Part shown: one piece after another, positions 31,713 to 40,535 of the stretch
How the letters are laid out: every line of letters begins with the position of its first letter
Numbering within the stretch: position 1 is the first letter of the stretch
Assembly: GCF_000147335.1 (NCBI RefSeq)
Contig: NC_014533.1
Coordinates: 372,001 to 436,000 of the forward strand
Source of the DNA: Gloeothece verrucosa PCC 7822
GTDB taxonomy: Bacteria; Cyanobacteriota; Cyanobacteriia; Cyanobacteriales; Microcystaceae
Length of the DNA: 64,000 nt
Direction: 5' to 3'
Position numbers and translations under genes: made by a program
Notes under the pieces: model-generated
Seen by the model: the letters and a program-made list of their open reading frames with translations, nothing else
Told to the model about the DNA's origin: nothing
Databases searched by the model: none

Positions 31713-34271
31713 TTATCTAAATAATTTTTCTGATTTTTTTTCCCGAAAAGCTGTTAATTCTGTCAGAGGTTTATTCTCGTGAGCTTCTTGCAAACAAGCT
31801 TTTAATTGCTTGCCAACGAGTTGTACATAAGGTTCTTTTAAAAGAGTTAGGTGTTCTGCCGCAAACTGGTACATTTTAACCCCTTCAGTAGCAATAGAAC
31901 CCCAGCCTAAAAAAGGATCGATATATCCTAAAGCGGGATCAAAGAGAGAGTCACTCAAGGCAGACCTCTCACTTAAGCTAAAAAGAGTTATTGAACCTGG
32001 ATAAACTTTATGTTTATATTTTCTTGAAATGGTATAAACGTTTTTTCTAAATAATTGATTCATCGCTATTGCAGAGGAAAATGTAGAATTTTTAAAAACA
32101 TTAGATTGAGATTTTTGAATAATTTTTTGAGTTTTATTTTTTAAATAGGGCAATGAATATTTGAATAGGTTATTGGCATGACCTAAAATTCGTAAATGAA
32201 TAGGTTTAGGGATATAAGCGCCGGGCCCTGGTGTATCAAATAAAACCAATAAAGCCACTTGTTCCCCTTTGGCATATAGTTGTTGTGCTATCTCAAAAGC
32301 CACAAGACCGCCAAAAGATAGACCCCCTAAATAATACGGTCCTTGCGGTTGCACGGTGTAGATTTCTTTTAAATATCGCTCGGCTATCTCTTCTACTGTT
32401 TTGCTGTCGTGAACAGAAATTTCCCTCATTAATCCATAAATGGGTTGCTCCAACCCTAAATAAGGAATTAAAGAAGCATAAATTCCTACTCCTTCGCACA
32501 AAAATAAAGGAGGTTTGTTTCCATGAGGTTGAATAGGAGCTAAAGAGGAAGTCGCTAGAGAAGAGTCACTGCTAAAGAGTAATTTAGTGATTTGTGCAAC
32601 TGTGGGTGCTTGGAAAATCTTTGCTAAAGATAATTGACTATTAAAAGTTTGTTGAATGCGCTCACAAATACGAGCGGCTGATAAAGAAGAAGCTCCCAAA
32701 GCCAAGAGATTATCATGAACCCCAATAGGATTAATCCCTAAAACTTCTTGCCAAATTTGAGTAACTTGAAGTTCTAATACAGACCTTGGAGGTTCATATT
32801 CTGTTTGCACTATTTCGGCTATAGAATTAACAGATAATGTTTCAACAAACTGACTGTAAGATGGGACAGATGAAAGCCTTTTTTGAGGATTATTAACCAA
32901 AAATTCCAGTAAATTTTGATAATCAGTAAGAATTTGACTAATGCGGCTGTCATCAAATAAATCAGTTTTGTATTCCAACATTCCCTGAAGTTGTTCTGAC
33001 TCCTCCCAGATAGAAAGATAAATATCAAAATTTACTCTACCTGGATGAATAAACTGACTTTCAGAATGAATTTTATCGAGACCTAGATCCGGAAACCACT
33101 TAAAGTCTACCGTTAGTAATACTTTTGTGAGTGAGGTTTGAATAAGATTAGGTAAATTTATAATATTTTGAAAGGGTATATCTTGATTTTTATAAGCATT
33201 TAGGGCAACCAGCCGCACGCGGCTAATTAACTCAAGAAAATTCGGATCACCCGATAAGTCTGTCCTAAGAGGTATAATATTATTAAAATAACCAATTAAG
33301 CCCTTCAATTGGGAACGATGACGGCCGGCAATCGGTGAACAAATAATGATATCTTCCTGTCCACTGTATTTATGTAATAACACCTGTAAGCTGGCCATTA
33401 ACGTCATGAACAAAGTAACATTTTGTTCTTTACTCAAGGCTTTTAGTGCTTGAGTTAGGCTTGGAGAAAGTTGAAAAGACTGGTAATTTGCTAAGTCTCT
33501 AGTAAATCTATTAGTTTGAAAGCGGTTAACGGGTAATTTAAGGGTAGATATAGTTCCTTGTAAATGCTTTTGCCAGTAAGCCATCTGTTTTTCAGACTGC
33601 TGACTCGATAGTGCGGAACTCGTTTCGCACCCCAGCCAATCTCGCTGTTTTTGAGCAAAGTCAACATACTGAATGGGTAAGTCAGGTAAAGGTGAAGTTT
33701 TCTCTTCACAGAAAGCTTTATAAAGTTGATTTAATTCCTCAGCCAAAACATAAAAAGACCAACCATCAGAAATGATATGGTGCATAATGAGCAATAAAAT
33801 ATGTTCTTCTTCTGCACAACGAATCAGTTGGATAGACCATAACAAACTCATGGTTAAATTAAAGGGTTTTCTAGCCGCTTCTATCAATAAATTCTGCGCT
33901 TGCTTCTTGCGTAGGTCTTCAGGAAGATTTTGCAGATCAATAACTGATAAAGTATAAGAAAAATTGGATAAAATAGATTGAAAAGGTTTTTGTCCGTTGT
34001 AGAGAAATATTGTCCGTAAAATTTGATGCCGATTAATTATAGCTTGTAAGCTTTGCTCTAGTGCGATTAAATTGAGCGGTCCTTTTAAATTATAAGTTAC
34101 TGCCAGGTTATAAACAGGACTATCAGGGTTAAGTTGAGCATGAAACCAAACACGTTCCTGACCTAAAGAAAGTGGAAATAAAGCAGATTGTTTTTTTTCA
34201 AGCATTTCCCTGAGCAAAAAATTTTTTTCTGTCTGAGAAAGCTTATCTATTTCGTTTCCAGTGTATTTCAT
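31713..34271 (-). CDS. Condensation - carrier - thioesterase protein (A-domain-less NRPS)
   Basis: 852 residues. A short N-terminal helix (IDKLSQTEKNFLLREML, about 8-25) leads into a condensation domain (about 35-465) with active-site HHIISDG at about 164-170. A carrier domain (about 500-575) has its phosphopantetheine Ser in LGASSLSAAR (about 524-533). A type I thioesterase (about 590-830) has the GLSFGG nucleophile elbow near 650, Asp in LVLFDTPGPG and His in AAEHLTLL. There is no adenylation domain, so the nucleophile is either loaded in trans or taken from solution. The protein probably joins the acyl-ACP made by the upstream genes to an amine or alcohol and releases it. Follows the ACP gene by 261 bp containing a family 2 repeat. 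Confidence 0.9.
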   Translation of the reverse strand: MKYTGNEIDKLSQTEKNFLLREMLEKKQSALFPLSLGQERVWFHAQLNPDSPVYNLAVTYNLKGPLNLIALEQSLQAIINRHQILRTIFLYNGQKPFQSILSNFSYTLSVIDLQNLPEDLRKKQAQNLLIEAARKPFNLTMSLLWSIQLIRCAEEEHILLLIMHHIISDGWSFYVLAEELNQLYKAFCEEKTSPLPDLPIQYVDFAQKQRDWLGCETSSALSSQQSEKQMAYWQKHLQGTISTLKLPVNRFQTNRFTRDLANYQSFQLSPSLTQALKALSKEQNVTLFMTLMASLQVLLHKYSGQEDIIICSPIAGRHRSQLKGLIGYFNNIIPLRTDLSGDPNFLELISRVRLVALNAYKNQDIPFQNIINLPNLIQTSLTKVLLTVDFKWFPDLGLDKIHSESQFIHPGRVNFDIYLSIWEESEQLQGMLEYKTDLFDDSRISQILTDYQNLLEFLVNNPQKRLSSVPSYSQFVETLSVNSIAEIVQTEYEPPRSVLELQVTQIWQEVLGINPIGVHDNLLALGASSLSAARICERIQQTFNSQLSLAKIFQAPTVAQITKLLFSSDSSLATSSLAPIQPHGNKPPLFLCEGVGIYASLIPYLGLEQPIYGLMREISVHDSKTVEEIAERYLKEIYTVQPQGPYYLGGLSFGGLVAFEIAQQLYAKGEQVALLVLFDTPGPGAYIPKPIHLRILGHANNLFKYSLPYLKNKTQKIIQKSQSNVFKNSTFSSAIAMNQLFRKNVYTISRKYKHKVYPGSITLFSLSERSALSDSLFDPALGYIDPFLGWGSIATEGVKMYQFAAEHLTLLKEPYVQLVGKQLKACLQEAHENKPLTELTAFREKKSEKLFR
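33608..33634. repeat. Palindrome inside the condensation protein gene (family 3)
   Basis: GTGCGGAA-CTCG-TTTCGCAC with one mismatch, flanked by CCCC. It falls in the condensation domain, translated in the segment DWLGCETSSALSSQQ, which looks like an insertion in a variable loop. Confidence 0.7.
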
Positions 34272-34404
34272 AATTAACTTTAAGGTTAGGTTATAGTAAC
34301 CGCTAAAGGCAGGCTTAAAGACTAAAACCTAAGAAGACCAAGATTTTGTCTTTTGCCTCTTGCCTTTTGATATAACTTAATACACCTGCTCTAGGATTTT
34401 TGAT

Positions 34405-34499
34405 GAGTAAATGGACAAAAGTCAATCGAACTCTGTAGATTAAGAATACTTAATTTCAAAAATAATTAACACAGAAGTTGAAATTTTGTCCAGGTACTA
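34405..34499. repeat. Dispersed palindromic repeat, family 2 (short copy)
   Basis: About 95 bp with ends GAGTAAATGGACAAAAGTCAA and (reverse complement) AGTACCTGGACAAAATTTCA. It lies between the ACP gene and the condensation protein gene and could form a hairpin in the transcript. Confidence 0.75.
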
Positions 34500-34532
34500 T
34501 GAATCGTAAATGAGGCTAGTCTTGGGAAAAAA

Positions 34533-34919
34533 TTATTTTAATAATTGACCCAATAAAGCATTCATTTGCTCTTCAGATAGTTGGTCAATATTTACAGAAA
34601 CCTTTTGAGAATCAGCTTCAGAAGACAAGTTATTTGTTTCGATTTCAGCACTATTACCGGTTTGTTCTGATAAATATTCAGTTAAAGCATCAATTGAAGG
34701 ATAATCCCATACAAGGGTAGGAACAATTTCAATTTTCAGCCAGTCTTCTAGATCGCCCACCAACATCATCGCGGTCATCGAGTTTAAGCTATATTCTAGT
34801 AAAGATTTGCTCGTATTAATTTCATTTTCTGATAAGTCTAGTTCTTTAGCTATCCAAGATACTAACCAGTTTTGAATCGAACTTTTTGTTTCCCCTCTAG
34901 TTTCCAGTTGTGTACTCAT
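34533..34919 (-). CDS. Acyl carrier protein of the lipid cluster
   Basis: 128 residues. Carrier domain at about 12-90. The phosphopantetheine Ser is S47 in the motif SLNSMTAM, replacing the common LGxDSL. This N-S-M variant is seen in carrier proteins that partner FAAL enzymes. After the domain come an acidic linker and a C-terminal helix DQLSEEQMNALLGQLLK, similar to the tail of the FAAL-ACAD protein and to the start of the condensation protein, so probably a docking helix. Ribosome binding site GGAGG lies about 9 bp upstream of ATG 34919. It sits 81 bp after the FAAL-ACAD gene, in operon. It likely carries the fatty acyl group during desaturation. Confidence 0.9.
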   Translation of the reverse strand: MSTQLETRGETKSSIQNWLVSWIAKELDLSENEINTSKSLLEYSLNSMTAMMLVGDLEDWLKIEIVPTLVWDYPSIDALTEYLSEQTGNSAEIETNNLSSEADSQKVSVNIDQLSEEQMNALLGQLLK

Positions 34920-35000
34920 TGGCGAAAATCCTCCGGTGGTAAAGTTAATTGTTTAAATTATACTACATTTCGCTAATTTCAGCGTTGTTTTATGTTAGAC

Positions 35001-38000
35001 TTACTGTTTGTTTTGCAGTAATTTTTCTAACAGGTTTCGTTTTTCTTCTGAAGACATTTCCGGTAGTTTAGTTTCAGAGCCATTTTTAACAAGAAGCTTT
35101 TGAATTAATGCTCGCTTTTGTTCCAAGGATAAATCTTCTAATTTTGGCGTGGCTTCGGCTGGTGTTTCAGAGACAAGTTTTTCTAAGTTGACATTTCCGG
35201 GTAGATGAGAAAAGTCCGGAAAACCGCTATTAGAAATATCTCTTCGGAGTAAAGGATCTAACTTATCTTCGATGCCTGGGGGTCTTTGTTCAAGGTCCCC
35301 AATGCTTTCAGCATAATGATCAATTAAATCCTGTGTTTGTTGAGTATTTAACATCAAAGATTCTATAGCAAATCCTTTAAGCGCCTGACTTAAAGTGCTT
35401 TCAAATTGATAAGATGCCCATTCTACCGCTAAATTTAAGGATTCTGAAGGAAAACGTCTCGCACTGCTTTGAGCCGCCGCTAAAACCACGCCCAAAATAC
35501 TCACTTTCCCAATCAAGTTATAAGCCCAAGATAAAGCACTAGAACGATTAGAGAAACGTCCATTAGCCGACAAACAACGAGCTTGTATTTGTTGAGCGGC
35601 TTCTTTTAATCGCTCAGACATGGCGGCATTTCCAAGGCGATTAATTAAAAACTGGTGTAATTCTTCTGAATGAAAGACTCGGCGGCCCACCGTAATCGTC
35701 ATGATCTCGTTAGCGCCTTCTCCAATCCGAAGCATACGACAATCGCGCATAATTTGCGGCGCAATGTTATTTTCCATATAACCCCGTCCGCCTAACGTTT
35801 CTACGAGATCATCAGAAGCTTGCCATAAATAATCAGTGGAGAGAATTTTAAGCATCATGCCAATTTCTTTGGGCGGGTAATCCTCTTCATCTAATACAGT
35901 GACTAACTGATTGAGCAAGTTTTGGATCAGGGTGATCTTGATGGTTAATTCGCTTAAAACGGCTAAGATCGTCGGATTATCCAATAAGCGTCCTGTAGAA
36001 ACCTGACGACGGTTAGCATAGCGCAGCATCAGTTGAGCGCAGCGTTTCATCCCCCCCCCTACACTCAAAGAAGCCATACACAGATGAGCCAAAAGCATTG
36101 CTTCTTCAGCTACATCCATCCCTTTGTTGACTTCACCGAGTAACTGAGTCGGGCTGACCAAAACATCATCAAAGTAAATGATATTTTGCATAATGCCTCG
36201 TACTCCCATTGTCAGGGATTCAGGTCCGACCTGTAACCCAGGTGTTCTTTGACGCACCACAAAGGCCGAGGGATGACCCACTTTTCCGTTTTCGTCTAGG
36301 GTTTTGGCGAACACATGAATTATTCCCGCCCAGCCGCTCGCATTCCATCTTTTCGCCCCGCGCAAACGCCATCCCCCTTTAGCATCCGGAATCGCAATAG
36401 TTCCGATGTTGGGAAGATTGGAACCGGCTGTCGGTTCGGTGAGGGCAAAAGCCGCTAGTTCACGTCCTTGCGCTAATATCGGTAGCAGTTCTTCTTGAAT
36501 AGTCGGAGTCGCATAACCCACCAGAGGACGAACGCCATTTGTATTATGTATAAACAATAGTGATGCAATACTCAAGTCAATGGCGGCTAATTGTTCAAAT
36601 ACTCTGAGTAAGTCACGATTTTTGAGCGCAAGGCCACCGTACTTTTCGGGAACTTGTAATCCCATCAATCCCTGATTGCCGAAATCTAGGACAATATAAG
36701 GTGGCAGACAACGACGTTCATCGATCAGACGAGAGTCAATACGTTCTTCTGAGTAGTCGCGTAACCAGGCAATCAGATCATCGGCTCGCTTTTTACTGAC
36801 ATCATCCGGTGCCGTGACTAAAGGAGTTTTCGGCTGGATAGAGGAAACTTTGCCGGCTGGGGGTTTAGTGGGGCTTTGAGCCGCTTTTGGGGCAGAACCA
36901 TCAGCGATCCAACTGGCAATAACTTCTAAGCTTCCCTCTTGGAAGAGTTTCCAACAGATACTGCGCTGAATTTTGCCACTCGCGGTTTTTGGTAAACTGC
37001 CTCGAGATAAAAGCAACACCGCATAAACAGCTACTTCATGTTCAGTGGTGATGACTTTGCGAATAACGTTAAAAATTTCTTCGATATCTTCAGGTTTATA
37101 GCCGCGTTCGAGTTCTTGCGCTACGACTAATTTTTCCTCGCCATCGACTTGAATGGAAAAGGCCGCGCTGCTATTGGGACGTAAATATGGGTGACTCTTC
37201 TCGACATTCCATTCAATATCTTGGGGATAGTGATTGGTTCCGGCAATGATAATTAAATCTTTGATACGGCTGGTAATATACAGTTGCCCATCTTTAATAA
37301 AACCTAAATCGCCTGTTCTCAGGAAAGGCCCTTCTTGAGTATCGGCTACATAAGCCAAGAAGGTTTCTTGGGTGGCATCCGGACGTTGCCAATAACCTTT
37401 AGCCACGCCTGAAGAAGCTACCCATATTTCTCCGACTTCGTCAGCATTGCATTGCTTGAGGGTGTCAGGATTCACTATTAGAACTTTTGTATCTGCCAGC
37501 AGGGGACCACAACTGGTTATGGCCCGTGCTTGGGTTTTATCAGAAGCTTCAACAATTTTGTTACTGGTGAGGGCTTCGGGTTCGAAGTAGCTGATAGTTG
37601 GTTTGAGTGAAGGAGAGCAACAAGACACCATTAGGGTTGCTTCTGCCAGTCCATAAGCAGGACAGGAGGCATTCCACGTCAGGCCATTGGGGGCATAGGT
37701 TTGATAAAATTTCTCTAAAACTTTGGGGTTAATTGGCTCTGCACCATTCCCCGCCGAACGCCAACTTTTAAGATTTAAGCTGGCCCGATCTTCGGGTTTT
37801 ATGCGTCTGACACATTGATCATAGGCAAAATTCGGTGCTTGAGTATGGGTTCCTTGATAATCAGAAATCGCTTTGAGCCAATTTAAGGGGCGCTTCATGA
37901 AGGCAAACGGCGACATGATATAACCGGGTGTGCCATTGTATAAAGGCTCTAAAATCCCTTCTACTAGCCCGTAATCATGAAAATAAGGCAACCAAGTGAC

Positions 38001-38636
38001 GCTAACGCTATTTTCGTCGTATTCACAAACTTGCTGGATATAATGACAATGAGAAACGACGTTGCCATGAGTTAGCATTACCCCTTTCGGTGTTGAAGTC
38101 GAACCCGACGTATATTGAAGGTAGGCTAAATCATCTACCTGAGTGGGGTATTCTTCCCACGACTCCGCTAGTTGAGGGTCAATACTATTAATATCTATGT
38201 ATTTAATGCCTTGAAGCTCGGCAACCTCTTGGCGATATTCCTCTAGTTGGGAAATAATATTCGCATTTCCTAGCACTAAACTCACTTGAGCATCTTTGGC
38301 AATAGCTTGTAGTCTTGGCAGGGTGCGTTTTAGTCTACTGGCTTCTGGAAAAGGCGCGGGAATAGCAACGATCCCTGCATAGAGACAACCGAAAAAGGCT
38401 TTGATAATTTCTAATCCTGCTGGATAGAGTAGCAGTGCCCTATCTCCTTTTGTATCAAGGGACTGCAAGTGTGCAGCAATGGCTCGTGCTTGTTGGTCTA
38501 ACTCTGCATAAGTCAGCCGCTCGGCTTCTCGATTATTATCAATTAAAAAAGTATAGGCATGATGATCCGGCTCATTAATTGCTCTCCAACGTAAGAGGTC
38601 AACTAAAGTAGCATTTTTAAAACTAATTTTTTCCAT
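35001..38636 (-). CDS. Fusion: fatty acyl-AMP ligase and acyl-CoA dehydrogenase
   Basis: 1,211 residues. Residues about 10-585 are a fatty acyl-AMP ligase: YLQYTSGSTSTPKGVMLTHG (about 170-190), WLPYFHDYGLVEG, PAYGLAEATLMVS, FLRTGDLGF, and SLPKTASGKIQRS near the end; the wording PYFHDYGLVEG and GLAEATL is typical of FAALs. A Pro/Ala/Lys linker (about 585-612) leads to an acyl-CoA dehydrogenase domain (about 612-1130) with FALTEPTAGSNLP and the catalytic-position Glu in MLRIGEGANEIM (about residue 970). The tail has two copies of a helix, LSLEQKRALIQKLL and MSSEEKRNLLEKLL. Expected job: activate a free fatty acid, load it on the ACP, and desaturate it in the same assembly. It starts 7 bp after the P450 gene. 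Confidence 0.92.
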   Translation of the reverse strand: MEKISFKNATLVDLLRWRAINEPDHHAYTFLIDNNREAERLTYAELDQQARAIAAHLQSLDTKGDRALLLYPAGLEIIKAFFGCLYAGIVAIPAPFPEASRLKRTLPRLQAIAKDAQVSLVLGNANIISQLEEYRQEVAELQGIKYIDINSIDPQLAESWEEYPTQVDDLAYLQYTSGSTSTPKGVMLTHGNVVSHCHYIQQVCEYDENSVSVTWLPYFHDYGLVEGILEPLYNGTPGYIMSPFAFMKRPLNWLKAISDYQGTHTQAPNFAYDQCVRRIKPEDRASLNLKSWRSAGNGAEPINPKVLEKFYQTYAPNGLTWNASCPAYGLAEATLMVSCCSPSLKPTISYFEPEALTSNKIVEASDKTQARAITSCGPLLADTKVLIVNPDTLKQCNADEVGEIWVASSGVAKGYWQRPDATQETFLAYVADTQEGPFLRTGDLGFIKDGQLYITSRIKDLIIIAGTNHYPQDIEWNVEKSHPYLRPNSSAAFSIQVDGEEKLVVAQELERGYKPEDIEEIFNVIRKVITTEHEVAVYAVLLLSRGSLPKTASGKIQRSICWKLFQEGSLEVIASWIADGSAPKAAQSPTKPPAGKVSSIQPKTPLVTAPDDVSKKRADDLIAWLRDYSEERIDSRLIDERRCLPPYIVLDFGNQGLMGLQVPEKYGGLALKNRDLLRVFEQLAAIDLSIASLLFIHNTNGVRPLVGYATPTIQEELLPILAQGRELAAFALTEPTAGSNLPNIGTIAIPDAKGGWRLRGAKRWNASGWAGIIHVFAKTLDENGKVGHPSAFVVRQRTPGLQVGPESLTMGVRGIMQNIIYFDDVLVSPTQLLGEVNKGMDVAEEAMLLAHLCMASLSVGGGMKRCAQLMLRYANRRQVSTGRLLDNPTILAVLSELTIKITLIQNLLNQLVTVLDEEDYPPKEIGMMLKILSTDYLWQASDDLVETLGGRGYMENNIAPQIMRDCRMLRIGEGANEIMTITVGRRVFHSEELHQFLINRLGNAAMSERLKEAAQQIQARCLSANGRFSNRSSALSWAYNLIGKVSILGVVLAAAQSSARRFPSESLNLAVEWASYQFESTLSQALKGFAIESLMLNTQQTQDLIDHYAESIGDLEQRPPGIEDKLDPLLRRDISNSGFPDFSHLPGNVNLEKLVSETPAEATPKLEDLSLEQKRALIQKLLVKNGSETKLPEMSSEEKRNLLEKLLQNKQ

Positions 38637-38643
38637 AAATAAC

Positions 38644-39924
38644 TCACTTAATAACGATCATTTGGAAGGTTTCAGAAGGCGCAACTAAAGTCCCATAACG
38701 AACCATAGATAAGGGTTCTTGATCCATCAGGGATAAATCATGAGAAGACAATATAGTAGCAAGCACTATTTTGATTTCTAAGGGGGCTAAAGCCGCACCG
38801 AGACATAAGCGGTTCCCCCCTCCAAAGGGAAAATATTCATAAGCACTATATTGATTTTGCAAAAATCGTTCAGGCTTAAAGGAACGGGGTTCAGGATACA
38901 GTTCTTCTCGTCGATGCACTAAATATGCACAGGGTGCTACTGTTGTTCCTTCTGGGAAATGATACCCCATCACTTCTATGGGTGTGGTTAAGCGTCGTCC
39001 TGAAACCGTAGGCAATATAGGATGAAGTCGTAAAGTTTCTTGACATACGGCTGTCAGATAGGGCAGTTGGTTAATGGCCAGTGGATCTAATTTGCCCTCT
39101 AATGTTTTGAGTTCTTCGCTTAAGGTGGCTTTTACCTTGGGTAACTTATGAATCCAATATAAAGCCCAGGTCAGAGACATGGCTATCGGATCTACTGCCG
39201 TGATCATTAAGGTTAGAAGTTGATCTTGTAGTTCCTCTTCGCTTAAAAAATTCCCTTCTTCATCTTGAGCCAGTTGTAACCAATTTAATAGATCAACACT
39301 CTCAAATTTAGCTTCTTTTCTAAACTCAATTTCTTCCCTAATTAATTGTCGGATTTGAGGTTGTAAGCGGCTATAATTAAACCAAGGTTTCCAGCTTTTT
39401 GTTTCTGTAAAAACTTTAGTTTCAAACCAATATCTAATTTTTTCAATGGGCAATGTTCGTTCACTAAAAAAAATTCTTAACGTTACCTCAAGTGCTAAAC
39501 GGTGCATTAATGAACGAATTTTAAGAACTTTTCCTCTTGTCCAATCTTTTACACTCTCTTGAGCAATTTCTTGAATGTAGTCAGCATACTTTTGCACTCT
39601 TTCTCGGTGGAAAGGCGGCATCATAATACGACGTAAGCGTTTATGAGCCTCTCCGTCTTGTAAGAAAAGAGCATTTTTTCCCATCAAGGGAGCATAACTA
39701 ACATTAAATTGATGACATTCAAATAAATGACCATGTAATTTAAAAATTGTCTCTACGGCTTGGGGATTACCTAAAAAAATCGTTGCTCCCAATGCCCCTA
39801 ATTCAAGGGTAAATATATCCCCGTAATCCTGAAAACAATGATCCAAAAATTCTAATGGTTGATCAATCCATTTTTGCGCTTGCTGTGCAGGCGATAACGG
39901 GGGACTACAGGGTAAGTTAGTCAT
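38644..39924 (-). CDS. Cytochrome P450 of the lipid cluster
   Basis: 426 residues, soluble bacterial P450 (CYP110-like by general impression). Heme loop FPFGGGNRLCLGAALAPLE with the thiolate Cys at about 374, EXXR in QETLRLHPILP (about 295), and PERF-type FKPERFLQNQ. The I-helix segment reads LMITAVDPIAMSLTW at about 237-251: the usual (A/G)Gx(D/E)T(T/S) is replaced by AVDPIA, so the conserved acid-alcohol pair is missing. First gene of the minus-strand cluster, 7 bp before FAAL-ACAD, so translation is likely coupled. Cyanobacterial CYP110 enzymes oxidise fatty acids and alkanes, which suits the context; the position and type of oxidation are not known. Confidence 0.9.
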   Translation of the reverse strand: MTNLPCSPPLSPAQQAQKWIDQPLEFLDHCFQDYGDIFTLELGALGATIFLGNPQAVETIFKLHGHLFECHQFNVSYAPLMGKNALFLQDGEAHKRLRRIMMPPFHRERVQKYADYIQEIAQESVKDWTRGKVLKIRSLMHRLALEVTLRIFFSERTLPIEKIRYWFETKVFTETKSWKPWFNYSRLQPQIRQLIREEIEFRKEAKFESVDLLNWLQLAQDEEGNFLSEEELQDQLLTLMITAVDPIAMSLTWALYWIHKLPKVKATLSEELKTLEGKLDPLAINQLPYLTAVCQETLRLHPILPTVSGRRLTTPIEVMGYHFPEGTTVAPCAYLVHRREELYPEPRSFKPERFLQNQYSAYEYFPFGGGNRLCLGAALAPLEIKIVLATILSSHDLSLMDQEPLSMVRYGTLVAPSETFQMIVIK

Positions 39925-40535
39925 ATATACTACAGAATTATCAAGTTAAAATTATTGAGCCTATTGGCTATTACCAAATTGTTACCAATTTTAGCTTATA
40001 TGAGTTTTTTGTTTTTATTTATTTTGAGCCACTTGTCAAATTAGGCTAGATAAATTAGCTTCATTTCACAAAAAATAAATAAAATCTTTTAAACTTTCAA
40101 TTATCAAAAACTCAGGCTATAAGATTTTAGTTGAAAGCTTCTCCATAAGAAAACCGGTATAAAATTAAGCATTTACTTATTTAAAGCTACCGTAAAGAAT
40201 CAATAATACTTTTGTCAAATCTTTAAATTAGCTATTATAGTTCAAAAAGTCGTCCTCCTTTAGAGTTTTCTCTAACTTAGCCCTAGCTGTATAAGAATAT
40301 TGTTACTTTTTAGATTCTAATGTATTTAAGAAGCATTGACAAGAGTAAAATCTCTCTTAAGACATAACTTGTTTGATAAACCCACAGCAAAAGGCAAATA
40401 GCCTCATGCTCAAAGGTTGTTATACTTTCATAACACAGTGCCCGTTAAATGGCAAGAGACAACAGCCTAATTAACTGTGTCAGTCGACTCGGGGGCAATT
40501 TTCTCGGGTTTTTTGTCTCTTGTCTATCTAATTAT
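39925..40535. other. Intergenic region upstream of the lipid cluster
   Basis: 611 AT-rich bases between the end of the giant gene and the P450 start, both on the minus strand. It must hold the promoter of the lipid cluster and the end of the giant transcript. No distinct terminator hairpin, repeat or regulatory motif could be supported; a short CTCGGG...CTCGGG direct pair is near 40488-40508. Confidence 0.5.
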
